Source: CABQCM01 sp965145485
GTDB taxonomy: Bacteria > Bacillota > Clostridia > Oscillospirales > Acutalibacteraceae
Length of the DNA: 64,000 bases
Direction: 5' to 3'
NCBI GenBank assembly: GCA_965145485.1
Contig: CBCTCU010000001.1
Span: 62,001-126,000 of the forward strand
In this document: one piece after another, positions 8,568-17,497 of the stretch
Numbering within the stretch: position 1 is the stretch's first letter
Layout of the letters: every line of letters starts with the position of its first letter
Made by a program: the position numbers and the translations under genes
Notes under the pieces: model-generated
What the model was told of the DNA's origin: nothing
What the model saw: only the letters and a program-made list of their open reading frames with translations
Database searches by the model: none

Positions 8568-8610
8568 GGGCTTGCTGTCCGCCAAAGGCGGGCGGCAGGC
8601 CCTTTGTGTT
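8568..8610 (+). terminator. Terminator after rplL
   Basis: A 16-bp stem (GGGCTTGCTGTCCGCC with its G-U-tolerant complement) encloses an AAA loop and is followed by TTTGTGTT. It ends the rplJL transcript. Confidence 0.85.
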
Positions 8611-8910
8611 ATCCGAGATTTTGGGCCTTCTCTGCATCATTGGTTGTCCGCGATTTCAAGGACAAGACGGCTTCCAGCCGGCGCCGGGATTCCACACCGG
8701 CTGGCGTGGCCCTTCAGGGTGTGGATTTCCGCTTCTGTCTTGCTCCAGTTGATCTGATGCAATTCGGCCGCGAAAGGCCTGGCGCTACGATTTATTGGCC
8801 CCTGGCTTGGAGAGAGTATGGCTGCGATAACAAAATGGGATGGGTCTTTTAGCTGGGGGCGCCGATGAGGTTCTTTCAGCAATCTGTTTGTAAAATTCTT
8901 AGAAAGCCTA
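8611..8910 (+). other. Gap with a nested inverted repeat
   Basis: No gene is recognised. The stretch 8663-8742 can fold on itself: CAAGAC pairs with GTCTTG at the ends, and GGATTCCACACC (8687-8698) pairs with GGTGTGGATTTCC (8718-8730) with one bulge. An alternative hairpin CCAGCCGG/CCGGCTGG competes with it. The function is unknown. Confidence 0.35.
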
Positions 8911-8939
8911 TTGACTTCTCCTCACGGTTTCTTTATACT
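8911..8939 (+). promoter_or_regulatory. Promoter of the ktrB-ktrA operon
   Basis: TTGACT (8911-8916), a 17-base spacer and TATACT (8934-8939). It would give a leader of about 235 bases before the first gene. Confidence 0.8.
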
Positions 8940-8944
8940 ATGCA

Positions 8945-9179
8945 GTGCCGGAATCAACGATAGGGTCTGCCATAGAGCGCAATCGTGCCTTTCCCTTATT
9001 CGCAGTATTGCCCGTTGGGAGCTCAAGTCGGTTTTGGACGGTCGCCTGGAAAGCAAAAGGGCAGTTCTTCCACCCCGGAAGGTCTGCCCTATCTTCATAG
9101 ATTGCAGCCGCGCGGCTAGAAAAGATTCGCAGAGAAAGGGTGAAACGCTGACCTGTGCGCGGCATGTCAGTGACGACAC
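8945..9179 (+). other. Long structured leader before ktrB
   Basis: The leader has nested pairings: GATAGGG (8959-8965) with CCCTATC (9087-9093), and AGGGCAG (9058-9064) with CTGCCCT (9084-9090) around an inner TTCC/GGAA stem. The two are mutually exclusive because they share 9087-9090. Potassium transporter leaders are often c-di-AMP riboswitches, but I do not find the conserved ydaO sequence blocks. It is therefore only a candidate regulatory leader. Confidence 0.4.
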
Positions 9180-10484
9180 GTGAAACGATTTATTTTATCC
9201 ATCAAAAAGCAGCCTCCCGGGCGGTTGATCGTAACCGGGTTTGCCCTGGTTATTTTGCTGGGGACGGCGCTTCTCCTGCTGCCTGTTTCGGTCAAAGACG
9301 GCGCCTATGTCAGCTTTGTCGACGCCCTGTTTACCTCCACCAGCGCGGTGTGCGTCACCGGCTTGATCGCCATTGATGTTGCCGACCATTTCACTGCCTT
9401 TGGGCAGACGGTGGTTGCGGCGCTCATCCAAATCGGCGGGCTGGGTGTGACGTCGCTCGGCGTGGGGTTGATCCTTGCCGCCAGGAAGCGCGTGGGCATC
9501 AAGGGGCGCGTTTTGGTCAAGGAATCCTGGAACGTCGACAATTTTAAGGGATCGGTCCGGCTGGTCAAGTCGGTGCTGTTGATGACCTTGTGCTTTGAGC
9601 TGGTGGGAATGGCCCTCAGCTTTATTGTGTTCATTCAGGATTTCCCGCTGCCGAAGGCCCTTGGGGTCAGCGCTTTTCACTCCATCGCGGCTTTTAACAA
9701 TTCCGGCTTTGACATATTGGGCGGATTGAGAAACCTGATACCCTATCAAGACGACGTTTTGCTCAACCTTACGACCTGTGGGCTGATCATCTTTGGCGGT
9801 TTGGGCTTTCTTGTTATTCTGGACGTTGTAAAAAAGCGCTCTTTTCGCAAGCTCACCCTGCATTCCAAGGTTGTCTTGACCACCACCCTGGTTCTGCTGG
9901 TGGTAGGGACGTTACTGCTCAAAGCCACCGAAGAGGTTTCCTGGCTCGGCGCATTTTTTCAGAGCGTATCGGCTAGAACGGCGGGATTTTCTACCTATCC
10001 CATCGGCCAATTCACCAATGCCGGCCTGTTTACTCTGATTGTTTTGATGTTCATCGGCGCTTCACCCGGATCGACGGGCGGCGGTATCAAAACCAGTACC
10101 TTTTTCGTGCTGATGCAGCAGGTGCGAAGCCTGTTTAATAAAAAACATGTCGGCGCCTTTCGCCGCAGCATTTCGGAAGAGGTGGTTTCTAAGGCATTTA
10201 TCATTTCGCTGTTATCGGTGCTGCTGGTATGCATCGGCACTTTTCTGCTTTGCATCCTCGAGCCCGATTGCAGCTTTGTTCAATTGCTGTTTGAAGAGGT
10301 GTCGGCGTTTGGCACGGTCGGTTTGTCCACCGGCATTACCCCCTCTTTGCGCGACGCCAGTAAGCTGGTTTTGATATTCACCATGTTTGCCGGCAGGGTA
10401 GGTACCTTTACGTTGCTGTCGATCTGGATTGACCGCCCCGCCCCCAACGCCCATTATACCGAAGAGTCCATTACGATTGGATAA
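9180..10484 (+). CDS. ktrB: Potassium uptake membrane subunit (TrkH/KtrB family)
   Basis: A polytopic membrane protein of 434 residues that forms the ion path of a Ktr/Trk potassium transporter. The four pore-loop signatures are visible in order: STSAVCVTGL, FNNSGFDIL, SARTAGFSTYP and GTVGLSTGITP. The conserved SPGSTGGGIKTST segment is also present. The size matches KtrB rather than the longer TrkH. The frame opens at GTG 9180 without a clear ribosome binding site, so the exact start is less certain. It lies 18 bases before its regulatory partner ktrA. Confidence 0.93.
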   Translation: MKRFILSIKKQPPGRLIVTGFALVILLGTALLLLPVSVKDGAYVSFVDALFTSTSAVCVTGLIAIDVADHFTAFGQTVVAALIQIGGLGVTSLGVGLILAARKRVGIKGRVLVKESWNVDNFKGSVRLVKSVLLMTLCFELVGMALSFIVFIQDFPLPKALGVSAFHSIAAFNNSGFDILGGLRNLIPYQDDVLLNLTTCGLIIFGGLGFLVILDVVKKRSFRKLTLHSKVVLTTTLVLLVVGTLLLKATEEVSWLGAFFQSVSARTAGFSTYPIGQFTNAGLFTLIVLMFIGASPGSTGGGIKTSTFFVLMQQVRSLFNKKHVGAFRRSISEEVVSKAFIISLLSVLLVCIGTFLLCILEPDCSFVQLLFEEVSAFGTVGLSTGITPSLRDASKLVLIFTMFAGRVGTFTLLSIWIDRPAPNAHYTEESITIG

Positions 10485-10502
10485 CAAATAGGAGGAAGCA
10501 TC

Positions 10503-11171
10503 ATGAAACGCAGGGATAACTCGGCAACCTTTGGAGTGATCGGATTGGGCCGGTTTGGCTCCGCTCTGGTAGAGTGCCTTTCCAAGGCGGATAAGGAAGT
10601 CATCGCCATCGACAAGGACGAATCCAGGGTCAAAGAGGCGCGCCGGTTTACCGATTTTGCCATGGTCGTCGAGTCGTTGGATCAGGATTCGCTCGAAGAG
10701 GTCGGCATGCAAAATTGCGATACCGTGGTCATTTGCATCGGCGAGCAGATGGACATCAGTATCTTGACGACCATGACGGTGTTAAAACTCAACGTACCCA
10801 ATGTGATTGCAAAAGCCAACAGCGTCATCCACGGCGAAGTGCTCAAGCAGTTGGGCGCACGGGTGGTATATCCCGAAAGGGACATGGCCGTCCGCCTCGG
10901 CAAGGGATTGATTTACAATAGTTTCCTCGACTTTGTCACGTTAGAGGGCGATGCCGAGGTACGCAGGATTCAAGTTACCGACCAACTGATCGGCATTACC
11001 ATTCGTGAGGCTGATACCCGGCAAAAATACAATCTAAATATTATTGCAATTGAGCACAACCACCAGACCGATGTGGACTTTCCCTCAGAATACCGTTTCC
11101 AAGAAGGGGACGTGATCTGTGTAATCGGGCAGACGCCAAATATCGAGCGGTTTGAAAACGATATTCAGTGA
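10503..11171 (+). CDS. ktrA: Potassium uptake regulatory subunit (TrkA/KtrA family)
   Basis: A cytoplasmic RCK-domain protein of 222 residues. The N-terminal Rossmann fold begins GVIGLGRFGSALVECL and continues with VIAIDKDESRV. The C-terminal TrkA-C domain (about residues 140-222) is where c-di-AMP binds in characterised homologues. It gates the KtrB channel in response to nucleotides. ATG 10503 follows GGAGGAAGCATC. It is cotranscribed with ktrB. Confidence 0.94.
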   Translation: MKRRDNSATFGVIGLGRFGSALVECLSKADKEVIAIDKDESRVKEARRFTDFAMVVESLDQDSLEEVGMQNCDTVVICIGEQMDISILTTMTVLKLNVPNVIAKANSVIHGEVLKQLGARVVYPERDMAVRLGKGLIYNSFLDFVTLEGDAEVRRIQVTDQLIGITIREADTRQKYNLNIIAIEHNHQTDVDFPSEYRFQEGDVICVIGQTPNIERFENDIQ

Positions 11172-11264
11172 TTCGATCCAAATAGGGGTAAGGAGCTTTC
11201 AGACAGCGTACCTCCGTTGCGAAGGCATCCACACTGCCCAACCGTGTGCGAAGGGAGTGGAGCA

Positions 11265-13106
11265 ATGCAGCTGCGTGAAAAACTTCAACGCGTTTTGCCG
11301 AAAGTGCAAAAGCCGGGAAGATACATTGGGGGGGAGCTCAATTCGGTCATCAAGGACCCCGCCGAGGTGGATATCCGTTTTGCCTTCTGTTTCCCGGACA
11401 CCTACGAGATCGGCATGTCCCATCTGGGCATGAAAATTCTCTATGGCCTGCTTAACAGCCTGGACTATGTCTGGTGCGAGCGGGTGTTCGCCCCCTGGAC
11501 CGATATGGAGGAGCGCATGCGCGAGTTCTCCATCCCTCTGTTCGGGCTTGAGAGCCGCGACCCCATTGCCGGATTTGACTTTATCGGCTTTACCATGCAG
11601 TATGAGCTTAGCTATACCAATGTGCTGTACATGCTCGATCTCGCCGGGGTTCCCCTTGCATCAAAGGAGCGGGGGGAGGGCGACCCGATCGTGATCCTCG
11701 GCGGCCCGTGCGTCTGCAACCCCGAGCCGCTGGCGGATTTTGCCGACCTTGTCTCTCTGGGCGAGGGGGAGGAGGTGCTGCCCGAGGTCATGGAGCTTTA
11801 CCGCGCCTGTAAAAAGGAGGGGCGCTCCCGGGCCGAGTTCCTCCGCCGCTGCGCCGACATCCCGGGGATGTATGTGCCGGCTTTTTACGACGTGGCCTAT
11901 CGCGACGACGGCACGATCTCGTCGGTGACGCCGCGCGAGGGGGCGCCCGCCGTCGTGCAAAAGCGGATCGTGCGGGATCTAAATTCCATTTACTACCCCG
12001 AAACCTTTGTGGTGCCCTATCTCGATGTGGTGCACGACCGGGCCGTGCAGGAAATTTTCCGCGGATGCATCCGCGGCTGCCGGTTTTGCCAGGCCGGGTT
12101 TATCTACCGGCCGGTGCGGGCAAAGTCGGCGGATGTGGCCAACCGGCAGGCCAGGTCGCTGTGCGACACCACCGGTTACGACGAGGTGTCCCTATGCTCG
12201 CTGAGCACGAGCGATTACCGGCAGCTCAACCAGCTGCTGGAGCAGATGCTTGCCTGGACCGACGGCGACCATGTGAACATATCGCTGCCCTCGCTGCGCA
12301 TCGACAATTTTTCCAAAGAGCTTTTGCAAAAAATACATAGCGTGCGCAAAAGCGGGCTGACCTTTGCTCCCGAAGCCGGAACTCAGCGCATGCGGGATGT
12401 GATTAACAAAAACGTCACCGAGGAGGAAATCCTTGGTACCAGCCGGGTCGCTTTCGCGGGGGGGAATACCTCGGTCAAGCTCTATTTCATGCTGGGGCTG
12501 CCGACCGAGACGCTCGACGACGTCGCCGGTATCGCCCGGCTGGCGCAGAAGGTGGTGGATACCTTTTATGCCCTGCCCGAGCGTCCCAAGGGCAAGGGGG
12601 TCAACGTGTCCATCAGTGTGGCCACCTTTGTGCCCAAGCCCTTTACCCCCTTTCAATGGGAGCCCCAGGACGATATCGACACCATCGAGCAAAAGCAGGC
12701 CCACCTGGTCTCGCAGGTCAAAACGCGCAAGATCAGCGTCAGTTGGCACGATTCGGACGTCAGCTTCCTCGAGGGTGTGTTCGCACGGGGGGATCGCCGG
12801 CTGGGCGCGGTGCTTCGCGCCGCCTATGAAGCGGGCTGTTATTTTGACAGCTGGAGCGAGCGTTTTTCGCTTGAGTGCTGGATGGAGGCTTTCGCCCAAT
12901 GCGGGATCGACCCTGCCTTTTACAACCAGCGCAGGCGAAGCTACGACGAGGTGCTGCCGTGGGATCACCTCGACTACGGCATTCGCAAGGAGTTTTTGGT
13001 GCGCGAGAGCGAGCGGGCCCGTTTGGGCGTTACGACCCAAAACTGCTTTGAGCAGTGCGCCGGCTGCGGTGCGGACCGGCTGGACAAGGAGGCGTGCCAT
13101 GGTTGA
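11265..13106 (+). CDS. Radical SAM protein of the TIGR03960 type
   Basis: 613 residues. The N-terminal region resembles a B12-binding-like domain (FCFPDTYEIGMSHLGMKILYGLLN). The radical SAM core carries the cluster motif FRGCIRGCRFCQAG (CxxxCxxC). Later segments LYFMLGLPTET and SISVATFVPKPFTPFQW are typical of the MiaB/YgiQ-like branch. Its role is unassigned, but the family is always beside a DUF2344 protein, as here, with which it overlaps by eight bases. ATG 11265 follows AAGGGAGTGG. The C-terminus holds a CxxCGA motif. Confidence 0.88.
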   Translation: MQLREKLQRVLPKVQKPGRYIGGELNSVIKDPAEVDIRFAFCFPDTYEIGMSHLGMKILYGLLNSLDYVWCERVFAPWTDMEERMREFSIPLFGLESRDPIAGFDFIGFTMQYELSYTNVLYMLDLAGVPLASKERGEGDPIVILGGPCVCNPEPLADFADLVSLGEGEEVLPEVMELYRACKKEGRSRAEFLRRCADIPGMYVPAFYDVAYRDDGTISSVTPREGAPAVVQKRIVRDLNSIYYPETFVVPYLDVVHDRAVQEIFRGCIRGCRFCQAGFIYRPVRAKSADVANRQARSLCDTTGYDEVSLCSLSTSDYRQLNQLLEQMLAWTDGDHVNISLPSLRIDNFSKELLQKIHSVRKSGLTFAPEAGTQRMRDVINKNVTEEEILGTSRVAFAGGNTSVKLYFMLGLPTETLDDVAGIARLAQKVVDTFYALPERPKGKGVNVSISVATFVPKPFTPFQWEPQDDIDTIEQKQAHLVSQVKTRKISVSWHDSDVSFLEGVFARGDRRLGAVLRAAYEAGCYFDSWSERFSLECWMEAFAQCGIDPAFYNQRRRSYDEVLPWDHLDYGIRKEFLVRESERARLGVTTQNCFEQCAGCGADRLDKEACHG

Positions 13107-13746
13107 CCTGCGTCTGTGGTTTCAAAAGCGGGCCGACGCCCGCTATATTTCCCATCTCGATTTGAGCCGGTGCATGCAGCGGGCGCTCAAGCGCTCCGGG
13201 CTGCCGGTTTGGTACACCGAGGGGTTTCATCCCCATGCCTACGTTACCTTTGCCCTCCCTTTGTCGTTGGGGCAGGAAAGCCTGTGCGAGATCATGGATT
13301 TCCGCCTGTCGCAGGAGCGGTCGATGGAGGAGGTGCTCTCCGCCCTCTCCAGGGCTTTGCCGCCCGATCTTCCGGCGGTGCGGTGCGCCCCTCCAGTGAA
13401 AAAAACGAAAGAGATTGCCAGCGCGGCTTACGCTGTGATTTTTCCGGGATACGCCGCCAGCCTTGAGCGACTTGCGGAGTTTGTGCGGTTGCCGTCGGTC
13501 TTGGTAACCAAAAAAGGGAAAAAAGGAGGGGAGAAAGAAGTGGACGTCGCCCCCTATCTCTCTACGGCGGCCTGCCGTGTAGAGGGGGACGATCTTCTGC
13601 TGAATACCGTCCTGCCGGCCGGCAGCGATCAAACGGTGAATCCATCCCTCATTGTCGGCGCTTTGGAGAAAGCGTGGGGGGAGGACACCGGAAGCCGCAT
13701 TGTCCGTCTGTCCGTTCTGGACAAAGACGGGCGGGATTTTTGCTAG
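13099..13746 (+). CDS. Radical-SAM-associated protein, DUF2344 (TIGR03936 type)
   Basis: 215 residues, beginning MVDLRLWFQKRADARYISHLDLSRCMQRALKRSGLPV, which is the family signature, followed by YTEGFHPHAYVTFALPLSLGQES. The start ATG overlaps the stop of the radical SAM gene by eight bases, so translation is probably coupled; the upstream part of this frame is only a shadow of that gene. In many Clostridia the pair precedes rng, rplU and rpmA, but here a beta-helix gene follows instead. Confidence 0.87.
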   Translation: MVDLRLWFQKRADARYISHLDLSRCMQRALKRSGLPVWYTEGFHPHAYVTFALPLSLGQESLCEIMDFRLSQERSMEEVLSALSRALPPDLPAVRCAPPVKKTKEIASAAYAVIFPGYAASLERLAEFVRLPSVLVTKKGKKGGEKEVDVAPYLSTAACRVEGDDLLLNTVLPAGSDQTVNPSLIVGALEKAWGEDTGSRIVRLSVLDKDGRDFC

Positions 13747-13797
13747 ACAACCCTTTTTCGGGAACGGTTTCCCGTCATTTGAAAGGAGGCAGACACC

Positions 13798-15171
13798 ATG
13801 AAAATCAAAACCTATCTTGCCAGCGAATGCGGGGCAAAGCTCGACAGCAATGTCATTTCCGGCGGCGGCACCGACGATACCGCGGCCATCCAGGCGATTC
13901 TTGACCGCGCCAGGGATTCGGCCGAGGGGGTGCGGCTGATTGTCGACGGCGCCGCCCTTATACGGGGGCTTACGGTTTATTCCAACACCACCATCGAGTG
14001 CTTGAGCGCATCGTGCGGATTTTATCTGATGGATCAGTCCAACTGCGCGCTCGTTTCCAACGGCAACCAGCGGCGCAAGGGGGAGATTGTGGACGAGAAT
14101 ATCTGCCTGATCGGCGGAACCTACAACCAGAATTGCCCCAATCAGGTGCACGACATCCCCAGAGATGATCTCAGCGGGTTTTACAAGAATTTCGATATCC
14201 CCGGTATGGCCCCCTCCACCGATCTGGTTGTGGCTATGTTTTTTGTCGGCGTGCGCGGTTTGACTTTGCGGGATCTGGTCATCCGGGATCAGCGCACCTA
14301 TGCCGCCGCTTTGAGCAACTGGGAGCATGTCCGGGTGGAGAATGTTGAGATTCAGTTGCCCAACCGGGTGCATGCGCAGAATCAGGACGGTTTTCATTTC
14401 TTTGGGCCGGGCCGCTTCCTGGATGTGCGCAACGTCAGCGGACGTACCAGCGATGACTTTATCGCCCTGGCCCCCGACGAGCTGGACGGGGAGTCGGCCA
14501 TCACCGACGTGTCGATCGATGGGGTGCACCTGGACGACGCCGATCAGGCGATTCGTATGCTGTGCCATAAAAACGGGGTGCTCGACCGGGTGGTCATCAG
14601 GAATGTGACCGGCACCTACCGCTCCTTTGGCTTCTTCATCAATCCCTTTTTCCCCAGCGGGGTAGGGGAGGGCTGCGGCTACCGAAATATCGTCATCGAC
14701 ACGGTCGACCTGCGCTCCAATGGGTTGGATTACGACTACACGCCGCCCTTCCTGTTCCGTGTGGGCGGGCGGGTTGACAGCCTGGTTTTGCGCAACATCA
14801 CCCACTACTGCCCGGGAGACGACCGGCCGGTGCTGGACGTCGGCCTTCAGTATTATCAGGATACGGTGGAGGTTCGGCCGGGCAATGAGACGAGGGTGAT
14901 GAATCTGGTGCTCGACGGCCTCAACGTCATCCGAAAGGCGGATTCGGCCTGCGGCGATCTGGTCGTTGCACGCCGCTGCAAAGTGCAAAACCTGCTGCTG
15001 CGCAATATCAATGTGGTCGACCAGGCCGGGCCGCGCGGCGCTTTGGTGCGGCTGGAGCAGGGCGCCGAGGTCGCGCGCCTGCGGATCGACGAAGTGGATG
15101 GCGGCGGATTGGAGACCCTGCTTCGCAACGAGGGAGGCCAGGCGGAGACCGTCCTGCTGCCCAACGGCTAG
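13798..15171 (+). CDS. Right-handed beta-helix protein, GH28/pectate-lyase-like
   Basis: 457 residues with no signal peptide, so probably cytoplasmic. The start GGGTDDTAAIQAILDRA is the N-terminal cap seen in GH28 and Pectate_lyase_3 proteins. The rest is built of short repeated strands of the type V-x-N-V/I-x-I-D (for example ITDVSIDGVHLDDADQAIRM), giving a parallel beta-helix. A possible catalytic pair is in GRTSDDFIALAPDE. ATG 13798 follows GAAAGGAGG. It probably acts on oligosaccharides, but the substrate is unknown. Confidence 0.75.
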   Translation: MKIKTYLASECGAKLDSNVISGGGTDDTAAIQAILDRARDSAEGVRLIVDGAALIRGLTVYSNTTIECLSASCGFYLMDQSNCALVSNGNQRRKGEIVDENICLIGGTYNQNCPNQVHDIPRDDLSGFYKNFDIPGMAPSTDLVVAMFFVGVRGLTLRDLVIRDQRTYAAALSNWEHVRVENVEIQLPNRVHAQNQDGFHFFGPGRFLDVRNVSGRTSDDFIALAPDELDGESAITDVSIDGVHLDDADQAIRMLCHKNGVLDRVVIRNVTGTYRSFGFFINPFFPSGVGEGCGYRNIVIDTVDLRSNGLDYDYTPPFLFRVGGRVDSLVLRNITHYCPGDDRPVLDVGLQYYQDTVEVRPGNETRVMNLVLDGLNVIRKADSACGDLVVARRCKVQNLLLRNINVVDQAGPRGALVRLEQGAEVARLRIDEVDGGGLETLLRNEGGQAETVLLPNG

Positions 15172-15302
15172 GCCGTGCGCATGCCTCGCGCATCGGTATA
15201 CAATGGCGAAGCACAGCTTCAAGACAGGCCCGGTTTGTCCCATCGGGCCGCGGCTCTGTCTCCCGCGGATGCCGGGGATGGCCGGCGGCTTTAAAATAGG
15301 GC

Positions 15303-15331
15303 TTGCAAAACGCGGATAAATGTGGTACTAT
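15303..15331 (+). promoter_or_regulatory. Promoter of rplS
   Basis: TTGCAA (15303-15308), a 17-base spacer and TACTAT (15326-15331). Confidence 0.65.
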
Positions 15332-15337
15332 ATGAAA

Positions 15338-15457
15338 GCATTTAATGTTCCGCCGGCCCCCCGGCGAGGTAAGTGCCGGCCCAATCGGGCCAGACATGAT
15401 ACTGGGCAGTCCGCTGCCGCAAGGTACGAATGCCTGTAAATAACAGGAGGATGTTGT
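15338..15457 (+). ncRNA. Probable L19 leader
   Basis: This 120-base leader directly precedes rplS. It contains AATGTTCCGCCGGC near its 5' end, GCCGGCGAGGTAAGTGCCGGC hairpin arms, and a CAGTCCGCTGCCGCAAGGTA block. These resemble the L19-leader family of Firmicutes in position and general sequence. I cannot run a covariance search, so the call is moderate. Confidence 0.55.
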
Positions 15458-15802
15458 ATGGATGCAGTCAAAGCTTTGAGCGCGGGCCAGATCCGCGAGG
15501 ATGCTCCCGCGGTCGTCATCGGCGATACCGTGCGGGTGCATGTGAAAATCCGCGAGGGTGACCGCGAGAGGATTCAGGTCTTTGAGGGTACGATCATCGC
15601 CCGCAGCGGCAGCGGTATTTCCGAGACCTTTACGGTGCGCCGCGTGTCGTATGGCGTGGGCGTCGAGCGTGTTTTCCCGGTGCATTCGCCCAACGTGGCC
15701 AAGGTTGAGACGGTGCGCAAGGGCCGTGTCCGCCGCAGCAAGCTCTACTACCTGCGCGACCGTGTGGGTAAGGCGGCCAAAGTCAAAGAGCAGCACAGAT
15801 AA
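15458..15802 (+). CDS. rplS: Ribosomal protein L19
   Basis: 114 residues, the standard size. The signature segments GDTVRVHVKIREGDRERIQVFEGTII and the C-terminal VRRSKLYYLRDRVGKAAKVKE are present. L19 sits at the interface of the 30S and 50S subunits. ATG 15458 follows ACAGGAGGATGTTGT. It heads the lepB-rbgA-rnhB region, as in many Firmicutes. Confidence 0.98.
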   Translation: MDAVKALSAGQIREDAPAVVIGDTVRVHVKIREGDRERIQVFEGTIIARSGSGISETFTVRRVSYGVGVERVFPVHSPNVAKVETVRKGRVRRSKLYYLRDRVGKAAKVKEQHR

Positions 15803-15810
15803 CACACCGG

Positions 15811-15838
15811 AAAAGGGGCATGGGATGTCCCTTTTTCT
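15811..15838 (+). terminator. Terminator after rplS
   Basis: AAAAGGGGCA and TGTCCCTTTTT form a hairpin with a GGGA loop; the 3' arm runs into a T tract. It may be leaky, as lepB starts 36 bases later. Confidence 0.6.
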
Positions 15839-15873
15839 GTATACAAAATCTTTTTAGAAATCAGGTGCGGTCG

Positions 15874-16467
15874 ATGAGCCGGGATACAAAAAGCATAAGC
15901 GGGGCGAAGCTGCCGCGGTACGTTGGGGAAATGGTCGACTGGCTGGACGCCATGGTGGTCACCATCTTCTGCATCGTGCTGATCTTTACCTTTGCTTTCC
16001 GCATGGTGGGGGTGGAGGGTACTTCCATGCTGCAAACCCTGCAAAACGGCGACAAGGTGGTGCTGTCCAATCTGTTTTACACCCCGGCGAAGGGGGACAT
16101 TGTGGTCATCTCCAGAACCAACCAGCAATTCCAGAATGGCGATACCCCCGAGCCGCTGATCAAGCGCATTATCGCGCTGGCAGGGGATACGGTCGATTTG
16201 CGCGACGGTCTGGTTTACGTCAACGACGAGCCCATCGACGAGCCCTATCTTGAGGATGGCACCCTGACTGAGCCGCGCAGCTTCAATGGAATTACGTTCC
16301 CGGTTGAGGTCCCAGAGGGACATGCTTTCGTGCTGGGGGATAATCGTGAGGTTTCCAAAGACAGTCGCAGCGCCGATGTGGGTATGGTCGATACTCACTA
16401 TATTTTGGGCAAGGCTGTGTTACGGGTGTGGCCCTTCTCCTCGTTTGAGGTGATCCGGCATGGATGA
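15874..16467 (+). CDS. lepB: Signal peptidase I
   Basis: 197 residues. One N-terminal transmembrane segment (about 28-50) precedes the catalytic domain. The catalytic Ser lies in GVEGTSMLQTL and the Lys in LIKRIIALAGDTV. The C-terminal box GHAFVLGDNREVSKDSR is also conserved. It cleaves signal peptides of exported proteins on the outer face of the membrane. ATG 15874 follows TCAGGTG. Its stop overlaps the start of rbgA by eight bases. Confidence 0.95.
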   Translation: MSRDTKSISGAKLPRYVGEMVDWLDAMVVTIFCIVLIFTFAFRMVGVEGTSMLQTLQNGDKVVLSNLFYTPAKGDIVVISRTNQQFQNGDTPEPLIKRIIALAGDTVDLRDGLVYVNDEPIDEPYLEDGTLTEPRSFNGITFPVEVPEGHAFVLGDNREVSKDSRSADVGMVDTHYILGKAVLRVWPFSSFEVIRHG

Positions 16468-17440
16468 GCCGGTCAGCATTCAGTGGTTCCCGGGGCACAT
16501 GGCAAAAACCCGGCGGCTGATCGCAGAAAGCTTAAAATTAGTGGACGCTGTCGCTGAAATTATTGACGCTAGAATACCCGTCAGCAGCCGTAACCCGGAG
16601 CTGGCGGGCATTGTTGCGCAAAAGCCTAGGCTGATTTTAATGAATAAGGCCGACGCCGCCGACCCAGCCGCCACCCAGCGATGGCTGGCGGCCTACCGGG
16701 CCGAGGGGGTTCCAGCGCTTGCGGTCGACTGCCGTTCGGGCCGCGGGCTGTCGGGTTTTTTGCCCCTGGTGCGTGAGCTGCTCCGCCCCCGTTTGGATCA
16801 GCTCAAAGCCAAGGGAATGGCCGGCCGGCCGCTGCGGATCATGGTGGTTGGCATTCCCAACGCGGGCAAATCCTCTTTTATCAACCGTATGGCCGGCGCC
16901 AGCCGCGCCAAAGTGGCGGACCGGCCGGGTGTGACCCGTGGCAACCAGTGGGTGAGCGCCGGCAAGGGGGTCGAGCTGCTGGATACGGCCGGGGTGCTTT
17001 GGCCGAAATTTGACGATCCCCTGGTGGGGGAGCATCTTGCCTTTACCGGCGCGGTGAAGGATGTGGTCATGGATGTGGAGCTGCTTGCCGCCCGCCTGCT
17101 GGTTTTGCTGGCCGGGCAGTACCCTGAAAGCCTGCTTGCGCGCTACAAGGTGGATGTGGCGGCCCTGGCAGCAACGGGGGATAGCGGCACCGCCGACTCC
17201 GGGGCGCAGGACACGCAGCCGGTGGTGCCCGAGGGTGCTGCCCTGCTGGAGGAGGTGGGCCGGCGGCGTGGGATGCTGCTGCCAGGCGGGGTGATCGATA
17301 CCGAGCGCGCCGCCGTCATGGTGCTCGATGAGTTCCGTGGGGGGCTGCTCGGCCGTTTTACCCTGGAGCTACCGCCGGGGCCTGTAACCGGGGCCGGGCA
17401 GGAGAAAAACGCCCCGTCTTCCGGCGCGCCGCCGCGTTAA
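16460..17440 (+). CDS. rbgA: Ribosome biogenesis GTPase YlqF/RbgA
   Basis: 326 residues. It is a circularly permuted GTPase: the G4 motif (LMNKADA) precedes the P-loop G1 (GIPNAGKSSFINRM) and the G3 (DTAGVLWPK). The N-terminal QWFPGHMAKTRR is the family hallmark. It helps late assembly of the 50S subunit. The C-terminal region includes an extra Thr/Asp/Gln-rich insertion and a Pro/Gly-rich tail, making it longer than the 280-residue B. subtilis protein. It overlaps lepB. Confidence 0.94.
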   Translation: MDEPVSIQWFPGHMAKTRRLIAESLKLVDAVAEIIDARIPVSSRNPELAGIVAQKPRLILMNKADAADPAATQRWLAAYRAEGVPALAVDCRSGRGLSGFLPLVRELLRPRLDQLKAKGMAGRPLRIMVVGIPNAGKSSFINRMAGASRAKVADRPGVTRGNQWVSAGKGVELLDTAGVLWPKFDDPLVGEHLAFTGAVKDVVMDVELLAARLLVLLAGQYPESLLARYKVDVAALAATGDSGTADSGAQDTQPVVPEGAALLEEVGRRRGMLLPGGVIDTERAAVMVLDEFRGGLLGRFTLELPPGPVTGAGQEKNAPSSGAPPR

Positions 17441-17497
17441 CGTCCCTTGCAGGATAGGGCCGAATGAGAATCGTGATTGGGAAAGGCTGGTGGGCCG

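Noticed and set aside
8945..9179. c-di-AMP (ydaO) riboswitch before the potassium operon
   Set aside because: The expected conserved words around GGGGAACC and GGGGUGAAUC are not there.
13030..15243. Minus-strand open frame of 737 codons
   Set aside because: It is the complement of two well-supported plus-strand genes and has no ribosome binding site or motifs.
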